Below, piece after piece: positions 1-4,504 of a stretch of DNA of 6,652 nucleotides (its first letter is position 1; each line of letters opens with the position of its first letter). Source of the stretch: CAZLMF01 sp964560565 (lineage in GTDB: Bacteria; Bacillota; Clostridia; Oscillospirales; Ruminococcaceae); contig CAZLMF010000084.1 of NCBI GenBank assembly GCA_964560565.1, positions 1-6,652 on the forward strand, written 5' to 3'. Position numbers and translations under genes: made by a program. The notes under the pieces were generated by a model that was not told the origin of the DNA, made no database searches, and was given only the letters and a program-made list of their open reading frames with translations.

Positions 1-170
1 CGGTAAACATCCGTACAAGCAATATTATTATAACCAATATTACTATTAATAAAAAACTCTGTCGAAAGCGTAGAACTGCTGTAAAAAGAAGAAATATAAG
101 GTTAATGAATATCGCAAACTAAGTTATCAAAAAAAGTTTCATTGTGCATACTTCACAAAACGCGCCACAG
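1..170 (-). pseudogene. Decayed ABC-2 permease fragment (second copy of the 570-1907 permease)
   Basis: Bases 1-50 align with 653-702, and bases from about 45 to 170 align with about 1045-1170, of the intact permease downstream, in the same minus orientation. The roughly 340 bp between these blocks is missing. By hand alignment the first block is about 84% identical and the second about 76%. Read on the minus strand, the remains correspond to permease residues of about 248-289 (a TM segment) joined directly to about 403-418 (the last TM segment). The copy is non-functional: a CAG codon has become TAG in the second block, a one-base deletion shifts the frame near base 87, and the whole N-terminal part is absent. 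Most differences replace G/C by A/T. The fragment may continue beyond the left edge. Identity as a permease relic is firm; whether it arose by duplication or from a diverged paralogous operon is not known. Confidence 0.85.
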
Positions 171-171
171 C

Positions 172-408
172 GTAGCATGGGCTGATTATCAGGATAAGCT
201 TGCTGAGCTTGTGCTTGGCGGAACACCACCGGATATCGCTCCTAATGAGGACTCCGTATTCTCCCAAGAAATTAGAGATAATATGCATGAGATGTATGCG
301 GTTGGTCTTAATGTGGAGGCTACTGATACATGGACTGCTATTAGAGGCAAGTATGAGAGTGCTATCCAATCAGAAATTGATTCATACAATGCATTCCTTA
401 AGAAGTAA
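172..408 (+). pseudogene. 3'-terminal fragment of a truncated gene, possibly a solute-binding protein
   Basis: An open plus-strand frame with normal codon use runs to a TAA at 406-408 and encodes about 78 residues ending YNAFLKK. It has no start codon or ribosome binding site of its own. The only upstream start in frame (TTG at 142) lies inside the antisense permease relic, so the 5' part of the gene has been lost. The beginning (DYQDKLAELVLGGTPPDI) resembles the 'YxxKLxxxIAxGxxPDI' stretch found near the N-terminus of extracellular sugar-binding proteins. The end (WTAIRGKYESAIQSEIDSY) looks like an amphipathic C-terminal helix. If both readings are right, the middle of the protein is also deleted. 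That assignment is tentative; only the status as a real, truncated coding end is well supported. A strong terminator follows 21 bp after the stop. Confidence 0.6.
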
Positions 409-421
409 ACAGCAATAATTA

Positions 422-466
422 AGCACTTAAAGCGGACGCCATATGGCTTCCGCTTTTTTGTGTGCT
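422..466 (+). terminator. Rho-independent terminator of the truncated plus-strand gene
   Basis: The stem AAGCGGA/TCCGCTT (430-436 with 449-455) continues inward as GCC/GGC around an ATAT loop and runs into six T (454-459). An outer AGCAC/GTGCT pair (422-426 with 462-466) could extend it. It follows the stop at 408 and is still intact although its gene is not. Confidence 0.85.
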
Positions 467-486
467 AAAATACTGTAAACACAGTA
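467..486 (-). terminator. Weak candidate terminator of the ABC operon
   Basis: On the minus strand TACTGT and ACAGTA (6 bp, loop GTTT) are followed by TTTTA. It lies about 84 bp beyond the permease stop. The stem is short, so this is a candidate only. The 487-569 stretch between it and the permease shows no other recognisable signal. Confidence 0.35.
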
Positions 487-569
487 CGTTCTCCCTACAT
501 GTCGGCTATTTATTACCCTTCATGCAATAATAGTAGTATTCATGTCAAATTGCTTATGTTGTTTTCCTT

Positions 570-1907
570 CTATTTGTTCTTTGCTATTGCAAATAAGTCT
601 TTAATCTTCAGTCTATTACCTGTATGAAGTATTGTTGTTGAGTATACCTTTGCGGTAAACATCAATACAAGCAATATTGATATAACCAATATCGCCATTG
701 ATAATACAAACATTAGCGGATCAACATCACCTAAAAGCAGCTTACCGGGTAGGTAAAAAGGCGATGAAAGCGGGCAAAGCATTGCAACCATATCAAGAGT
801 GCCTGAGCCTGAAGCCTCGCCGAATGTTGGTGCGAAATATGCAAGGTAGAAACCAACCATTCCCATAAGCGATACCGGCATATTTGCCTGTTGAATTTCC
901 TCTGCACGACTAATGGTTGAGCCGCAAAGAGCGCTTACGGTAGCGTAAAGTGCAAATCCCAAGATGAAGATAACCAGTATCATCAAGCCACTTGCAGGGC
1001 TGAACGAGTTAACAATTTCTCCTAAGTTAATTGCTTTATAACTACTGTTAATAAGCTCTGTTGAAAGCGTGGAGCTGCCGTAAAAGCCAAGAAGTGCAGC
1101 GGCAATGAAGATCGCAAACTGAGTTATTGCAACAAGTCCCATTGCGCACACCTTGCCTGCCACAACCGCAAATGGCTTAACCGAAGTCAGTAGTAACTCC
1201 ATAACACGGGAGGATTTTTCGTTTACTATTGACTGAGATACGAATGTACCATACATGAAAATCATGTAAAACAAAAGTATACTTACCACCATGGGTAGAA
1301 CCATCTCAACGATTATCTGGAACATTGTACGGACTTCCTCGCCAGCTAAAACAGATGTAGTTGAAACATCGCTTGTAAGTGGGTATATATCCTCCGCAGC
1401 TACTCCAGAGTTTACAAGCCTACCTGTGTAAACTGTGCTCGACACAACGGACAGGAGCATATCAACATCACTTGAGCTTGTGAGTGTGTCATCGGCAGGT
1501 CTGTAAGCAATTGCGGAAACCGCCTTTGCTTCATCGGACTTAATTGTTATAAGCACCTCGCTTGAGGTAGTGTCAATGAGCTTATCAATAGTCCCTTTCT
1601 CATCGGTTGTAGTCTCTACTTGAATGTTAAAGGCTTGCTTTAGCGCACCGACAACATCAATGCCTAGCCCTGTCTCATCAAGGATGTACACTTTAGAAAA
1701 AGGCAATGCTTCAACTTCGCCTACGCCACCGCCGCCAATCCCACCATCATCCTTAGATGTTATAGCAGGAATAATATTGGAAAGTGCCGCAAGAATTGCA
1801 CAGATAATAGCAATTACAATGGTAGCCACTTTGAATGACTTTGACTTAATCTGTTGCGCAAGAGTGAACTTAAATATCTTATATAAACCTCTAGTGTTAG
1901 AATTCAT
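570..1907 (-). CDS. ABC-2 type exporter permease (NatB/YhaP-like)
   Basis: Membrane subunit of the ABC exporter whose ATPase is encoded just upstream; 445 aa. It has a TM helix at about 28-48, a large extracytoplasmic domain at about 50-190 starting with a Gly-rich segment (54-63), then TM helices at about 196-222, 250-276, 303-328, 343-361 and 397-419. This one-plus-five layout is typical of NatB/YhaP-type ABC-2 permeases. The cytoplasmic motif NEKSSRVMELLLTSVKP (229-245) matches the conserved 'EKxxRxxELLxxS' coupling segment after TM2. Start choice: ATG at 1907 sits 8 nt after GGAGG (1920-1916); the GTG at 1916 in the same frame overlaps that site and is unlikely. The start overlaps the ATPase stop by 11 nt, so translation is probably coupled. 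Relatives export sodium, drugs or peptides; the substrate here cannot be read from sequence. A decayed relative lies at 1-170. Confidence 0.93.
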   Translation of the reverse strand: MNSNTRGLYKIFKFTLAQQIKSKSFKVATIVIAIICAILAALSNIIPAITSKDDGGIGGGGVGEVEALPFSKVYILDETGLGIDVVGALKQAFNIQVETTTDEKGTIDKLIDTTSSEVLITIKSDEAKAVSAIAYRPADDTLTSSSDVDMLLSVVSSTVYTGRLVNSGVAAEDIYPLTSDVSTTSVLAGEEVRTMFQIIVEMVLPMVVSILLFYMIFMYGTFVSQSIVNEKSSRVMELLLTSVKPFAVVAGKVCAMGLVAITQFAIFIAAALLGFYGSSTLSTELINSSYKAINLGEIVNSFSPASGLMILVIFILGFALYATVSALCGSTISRAEEIQQANMPVSLMGMVGFYLAYFAPTFGEASGSGTLDMVAMLCPLSSPFYLPGKLLLGDVDPLMFVLSMAILVISILLVLMFTAKVYSTTILHTGNRLKIKDLFAIAKNK

Positions 1908-2802
1908 CACGAGCACCTCCTACCGTTTCAACAAAAATTTCATGGAGTGAGGGTTCCCTAAGCTCAAACTTAACTATGGACATTCCGTTTTCGAGCATTT
2001 TAGCAAGGAAATCCTTTGCCTGAGTTTCATTTGTTACCTTAAGCTGAGTTTCAGCAGGAGTCTTATTGACGACTTCTAGTCCCATACTTTGCACTAAGGG
2101 CATAATATCATCATCGGATTTTACGCTTAATTTTACTCTGCCATAACCCTTTTTAATCTCATTTAGGTTGCCTTTAACTATGGTCTTGCCCTTATCAAGT
2201 ATAACCAAATCATCGCAAAATTCCTCAACTGTAGCCATTTGATGACTTGACATTATAATGTGCTTGCCTTTTGCAACTTCCTCTTTGATAACTGAGCGGA
2301 ATAAGTCGGAGTTAACAGGGTCAAGTCCGCTAAGAGGCTCATCAAGAATCAGCAGCTTAGGATCAGCCAGTAATGCTGTTACAAGTTGGATTTTCTGTTG
2401 ATTTCCCTTTGAAAGCTGTTCTGCGCGTTTCTGCGCATTGTCTCCTACATTAAGTCTTTCCAACCAATATTTTATACTTTTAGCAGCAGCATCTCTGCTC
2501 ATACCCTTAAGCTCAGCAAAATACATAAGCTGATCCATTACAAGCACCTTTGGATATAAGCCCCTTTCCTCTGCTAGATAGCCAATATTAGCAGTTTGGT
2601 CGCCAATTGGCTTCCCTTCCCACTGTGCAGTCCCGCCCTCTTTAGAGAGCATGCCCAAAATCATGCGAATAGCAGTAGTCTTACCTGCGCCGTTAGTTCC
2701 TAATAGCGCAAATACACCTGGCTTTAAAACCTCAAAGCTCAGGTTATCAACAGCGGTATAATCTCCAAAACGCTTGACTAGATTTTGAACTGAAATAGAC
2801 AT
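1897..2802 (-). CDS. ABC exporter ATP-binding protein (NatA/YhaQ-like)
   Basis: ATPase subunit, 301 aa, expected to work as a dimer with the permease encoded next. Visible motifs: Walker A GTNGAGKTT (35-43), ABC signature LSKGNQQK (130-137), Walker B LLILDEP (150-156), D-loop SGLDP (158-162) and switch His187 (SSHQM). The Q-loop position reads GYLAEERGLYPK (74-85), with Glu rather than Gln, as I recall from the YhaQ-type subgroup with GYLPEERGLY. Residues of about 225-295 form the extra C-terminal domain seen in this subgroup (DUF4162-like), ending in the usual EPSLHEIFVETV. Start: ATG at 2802 with AAGGAG (2817-2812) 9 nt upstream. It is the first gene of the operon and its stop lies inside the start of the permease gene. 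The family is secure; the transported substrate is not. Confidence 0.96.
   Translation of the reverse strand: MSISVQNLVKRFGDYTAVDNLSFEVLKPGVFALLGTNGAGKTTAIRMILGMLSKEGGTAQWEGKPIGDQTANIGYLAEERGLYPKVLVMDQLMYFAELKGMSRDAAAKSIKYWLERLNVGDNAQKRAEQLSKGNQQKIQLVTALLADPKLLILDEPLSGLDPVNSDLFRSVIKEEVAKGKHIIMSSHQMATVEEFCDDLVILDKGKTIVKGNLNEIKKGYGRVKLSVKSDDDIMPLVQSMGLEVVNKTPAETQLKVTNETQAKDFLAKMLENGMSIVKFELREPSLHEIFVETVGGARDEF
1916..1920 (-). promoter_or_regulatory. Ribosome binding site fixing the permease start
   Basis: GGAGG on the minus strand, 8 nt before ATG 1907. It lies inside the 3' end of the ATPase gene and rules out the in-frame GTG at 1916 that would overlap it. Confidence 0.85.
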
Positions 2803-2904
2803 TGGTCCTCACTCCTTTAACTCATTTTACCATATCATCTTTGGCTTGCATATAACCTTAAGGAAAAATTAAGATTTTATTTAGGTTAGTTACTTACATA
2901 GATA

Positions 2905-2933
2905 ACTATACATCAGATTCAGTAGAACGTCAA
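2905..2933 (-). promoter_or_regulatory. Sigma-A promoter of the ABC exporter operon
   Basis: TTGACG (2933-2928), a 17-bp spacer and TATAGT (2910-2905) on the minus strand: five of six matches in each box at optimal spacing. It predicts a leader of roughly 95 nt before ATG 2802. The imperfect dyad TGTATAG-TTAT-CTATGTA overlaps the -10 box and could be an operator. Confidence 0.8.
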
Positions 2934-2974
2934 TAGATATAATAAAATTTTGTGAAAAATAATTATAATTTTCC

Positions 2975-3001
2975 TAAAGTTTTTTTAATCTTTGTCGATA
3001 T
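2975..3001 (+). promoter_or_regulatory. Sigma-D (sigma-28)-type motility promoter
   Basis: TAAA (2975-2978), exactly 15 bp, then GTCGATAT (2994-3001). The Bacillus SigD consensus is TAAA-N14-16-GCCGATAT, so only one base differs. It points at the 201-aa gene starting at 3126, with transcription expected to begin near 3008. Confidence 0.7.
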
Positions 3002-3021
3002 ACATTATGAGTAGCTATAAT
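2992..3021 (+). promoter_or_regulatory. Sigma-A-type promoter overlapping the sigma-D promoter
   Basis: TTGTCG (2992-2997), an 18-bp spacer, and a perfect TATAAT (3016-3021). The -35 box shares bases with the sigma-D -10 box, so the two holoenzymes could not bind together. The -35 match is moderate (four of six). Confidence 0.5.
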
Positions 3022-3111
3022 TATTCTCATAAAATTTAATGAGCCGTTTGTTTATGAGGATTTCGCGAATAGCATTGGAAGCAATTTGCATGGTACTCAA
3101 GAATAATTTAC

Positions 3112-3119
3112 AAGGAGGT
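3112..3119 (+). promoter_or_regulatory. Ribosome binding site deciding the start at 3126
   Basis: AAGGAGGT, a full-length Shine-Dalgarno match, 6 nt before ATG 3126. The in-frame ATG at 3039 would add 29 residues but has no such site. Confidence 0.9.
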
Positions 3120-3125
3120 ACATCC

Positions 3126-3731
3126 ATGAACATCAATAAAATCGCTGATCTCCCTTCCTACAACCAAAACACAGCGTCGAAGTCCAAGGAGGTAGAAGCA
3201 AGCCAAAAGGAAAACACAGCCATTGCCAGTGATAACAACGATAAGTTTGTGCGTTCTGAGCTAGCATACACTCCCGCTTACACCAAAGACGTCAAAAATA
3301 AATACCAAGACGTCGGAGAGGTAAGAAACACTGTGAGATATGCCAACGAGCAGATTAACAACTTCAAGCGTTTAATACACTCAATGCTTGGCAAGCAAAA
3401 CGAAGGAAGAAAAACTACCGACCTTGAATTGCTTGATATTCCATCATCAGAAGCGCTTGATATTTTGTCCGGCACAGGGCTTGTGGATGGAATAGAAGAG
3501 TCTAATTACGACGATCCATGGTCATCAACCAATGTTGCAAAGCGTATCATCGACTTTGCAAAAGCCATTTCCAACAGCGACAAATCCAACATATCTACAC
3601 TTAAGAAAGCATTCCAGCGTGGCTTTAGCGCAGCTGAGAGTGTCTACGGCGGCAAGGGCAAGCTTGCTGATGTTTCCTACGAAACATACGACATGGTTAT
3701 GGCAGCATTTGATGAGTGGGAAAAGGAGTAG
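3126..3731 (+). CDS. Conserved soluble protein of unknown function, putative sigma-D regulon member
   Basis: The protein has 201 aa, with no signal peptide and no TM segment, so it is probably cytoplasmic. Residues 1-45 are low-complexity (Ser, Asn, Lys, Gln). A short YTPAYTKD motif (48-55) precedes a helical segment with many Lys and Gln residues (about 56-92). The C-terminal domain (about 131-201) contains the pattern WSSTNVAKRIIDFAKAIS, then KKAFQRGFSAAESVYGG, then YETYDMVMAAFDEWEKE. From memory this pattern (YTPxYTKD, RIxDFAxAL, FxxGFxxA, YDxVMxxFDxW) belongs to an uncharacterised family frequent in Clostridia, which I associate loosely with DUF5610; I could not check this. Compared with remembered members, the WG of the 'YWGVxxTSxRI' motif is replaced by WS. 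The start at 3126 rests on a perfect Shine-Dalgarno. The upstream sigma-D-type promoter suggests a flagellar or motility-linked role, which is inference. A single-gene unit closed by a strong terminator. Confidence 0.9.
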   Translation: MNINKIADLPSYNQNTASKSKEVEASQKENTAIASDNNDKFVRSELAYTPAYTKDVKNKYQDVGEVRNTVRYANEQINNFKRLIHSMLGKQNEGRKTTDLELLDIPSSEALDILSGTGLVDGIEESNYDDPWSSTNVAKRIIDFAKAISNSDKSNISTLKKAFQRGFSAAESVYGGKGKLADVSYETYDMVMAAFDEWEKE

Positions 3732-3760
3732 TCTAACACTCACTTCAAACTACATACGCT

Positions 3761-3794
3761 CACAGGGAGGCAATAGCCTCCCTGTGTTTTGTTT
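3761..3794 (+). terminator. Rho-independent terminator after the 201-aa gene
   Basis: A perfect 11-bp stem, CACAGGGAGGC (3761-3771) with GCCTCCCTGTG (3776-3786), loop AATA, then TTTTGTTT. It lies 29 bp after the stop at 3731. Confidence 0.95.
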
Positions 3795-3867
3795 ACGTCC
3801 TTAATTTGAAATAAAAGTCACATACTATCACAATCCCACATATTATGCAATCAGGAGGTTGTGTATT

Positions 3868-4047
3868 ATGTTTTTCTTTGGTCCATTTCCTAACCGCAGA
3901 GGTTGTAATCGGTGCCCCCGTAGACCTCGGCGACCAAGCCCCCCTCTTTTCCCCATATTTCCGATTTTCCCTCCAGGAACTCCTCCGGCAAGACCCGGTC
4001 GCCCAGGTCATCCCCCTTCCCATAGACCACCTCATGGGCACAGGTGA
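3868..4047 (+). CDS. Small Pro/Arg-rich cationic protein, function unknown
   Basis: A 59-residue protein with 19 Pro, 11 Arg, 4 His and no Asp, Glu or Lys. It starts MFFFGPFPNRRGC, has a Cys pair (CNRC, 13-16), an Arg-Pro block (17-23: PRRPRRP), a Phe/Pro/Ile stretch (28-36) and a His/Arg/Pro tail. I do not recognise it. Support for translation: AGGAGG at 3853-3858 is 9 nt before the ATG. Over residues 18-59, about 36% of third codon positions are G/C, which fits an AT-leaning genome, while the high GC of the patch comes from first and second positions. The opposite-strand frame would need about 80% GC3. In composition it recalls Pro/Arg-rich antimicrobial peptides such as PR-39, and also small basic spore-coat proteins; neither is shown. 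A weak promoter candidate is TTGAAA-N17-CACAAT (3806-3834). Two stem-loops follow the gene. Confidence 0.6.
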   Translation: MFFFGPFPNRRGCNRCPRRPRRPSPPLFPIFPIFPPGTPPARPGRPGHPPSHRPPHGHR

Positions 4048-4105
4048 ATTATCACCTAGAATAGTACGAAAGCCTGTAACCTACATAAATGAAGGTTGCA
4101 GGCTT
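4042..4105. repeat. Two tandem stem-loops after the Pro/Arg gene
   Basis: The first (4042-4057) is AGGTGA/TCACCT with loop ATTA and contains the stop codon at 4045-4047. The second (4070-4105) pairs AAGCCTG with CAGGCTT and AACCT with AGGTT, across one T/G wobble, with a 10-nt loop: 13 pairs in RNA. Neither is followed by a clear T-run on either strand, so they are not canonical terminators. They may stabilise the 3' end or terminate weakly. Confidence 0.6.
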
Positions 4106-4139
4106 ACATAATTTCAGAGCATATAAAATTCAATTATAC

Positions 4140-4169
4140 TTTACATCCTACTTCAATAAATGCTACAAT
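4140..4169 (+). promoter_or_regulatory. Extended -10 sigma-A promoter of the tautomerase gene
   Basis: TTTACA (4140-4145), an 18-bp spacer, TACAAT (4164-4169) preceded by TGC, giving the extended TGnTAnAAT form. Transcription would start near 4176, leaving a short leader with GAGGAGGG (4186-4193) 7 nt before ATG 4201. Confidence 0.7.
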
Positions 4170-4200
4170 AGTATTATATTAAAAAGAGGAGGGTAAATAT

Positions 4201-4437
4201 ATGCCTCATATATCAGTAAAAATGCTTAAAGGACGCACCGATGAGCAAAAGGAAAGACTTGCTCGTACTTTGCAAAAATCGCTTATGGAGAGCCTTAACT
4301 GCGGCGAATCCCATGTATCGGTTGCCATTGAGGATTATACCCCACAGCAGTGGCAGGATATTTTTAAGCAGGAAATAACCGACAAGGAAGAACACCTCTT
4401 CATTAAGCCCGGCTATGACCCTAAGTCCTTACTTTAA
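4201..4437 (+). CDS. 4-oxalocrotonate tautomerase family protein, PptA-like
   Basis: A small cytoplasmic enzyme, 78 aa, of the tautomerase superfamily, which moves protons between keto and enol forms of 2-oxo acids. The second residue is Pro; after removal of Met it becomes the N-terminal Pro that acts as catalytic base. The pattern MPHISVK, DEQKERLAxxL, LNCGESHVSVAIEDYTPQQW, EI and a C-terminal KPGYDP follows E. coli PptA (YdcE, 77 aa: MPHI, DEQ, LN, IALQQIxPExW, KKPGY) more closely than XylH-type 62-aa enzymes. Length is normal and the start is fixed by a strong RBS. It is transcribed alone, with its own promoter and terminator, so no pathway partner or physiological substrate can be inferred. 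In E. coli the natural substrate of PptA is likewise unclear to me. Confidence 0.92.
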   Translation: MPHISVKMLKGRTDEQKERLARTLQKSLMESLNCGESHVSVAIEDYTPQQWQDIFKQEITDKEEHLFIKPGYDPKSLL

Positions 4438-4457
4438 TTTATTCACTAACAAAAGCA

Positions 4458-4494
4458 GCCCGCCGCATTAAATGCGGCGGGCCTTTTCTTTTTA
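4458..4494 (+). terminator. Rho-independent terminator between convergent genes
   Basis: An 11-bp GC-rich stem, GCCCGCCGCAT (4458-4468) with ATGCGGCGGGC (4472-4482), 3-nt loop, then CTTTTCTTTTT. It ends the tautomerase transcript. Read on the minus strand, the stem is followed by TGCTTTTGTT, so it may also act, less well, for the convergent gene ending at 4505. Confidence 0.95.
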
Positions 4495-4504
4495 CTACAC
4501 TACT

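Larger units (their letters stand above)
2803..3125. other. Divergent intergenic region with leaders and promoters for both sides
   Basis: This AT-rich 323-bp gap separates the minus-strand ABC operon from the plus-strand gene at 3126. It holds the operon promoter (2905-2933), the plus-strand promoters (2975-3021) and a plus-strand leader of about 100 nt. In that leader ATGAG occurs three times (3007, 3039, 3054) and CTCAT once (3026), so alternative small hairpins can form. No small gene with a ribosome binding site is visible in it. Confidence 0.7.

Noticed and set aside
142..408. A complete 88-aa gene starting at TTG 142
   Set aside because: The first 30 bases of this frame fall in sequence homologous to the antisense strand of the permease, and there is no RBS. 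The frame is real only from about 172.
570..1916. Permease starting at GTG 1916
   Set aside because: That start overlaps the GGAGG which is well placed for ATG 1907.
2040..2480. Glu in place of the Q-loop Gln in the ATPase (actual codon near 2571), considered as a sign of a defective ATPase
   Set aside because: Walker A, signature, Walker B and the switch His are all intact, and GYLPEERGLY-type Q-loops are, to my recollection, normal for this subgroup.
3039..3125. N-terminal extension of the 201-aa protein from ATG 3039
   Set aside because: There is no Shine-Dalgarno before 3039, while ATG 3126 has a perfect one; the extension also lies in the AT-rich leader just after the predicted transcript start.
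3892..4043. A minus-strand frame opposite the Pro/Arg gene with plausible-looking protein (Glu, Gly and Asp-rich)
   Set aside because: No RBS or ATG, only about 50 codons between stops, and about 80% GC at third positions, unlike the genes around it. It is explained as the antisense shadow of Pro/Arg codons, although it keeps some doubt on the strand call.
3845..4111. An 88-aa plus-strand frame overlapping the Pro/Arg gene
   Set aside because: It starts ahead of the AGGAGG rather than after it, and runs through both downstream stem-loops. The 3868 frame has the matching RBS and stops at the edge of the GC-rich patch.
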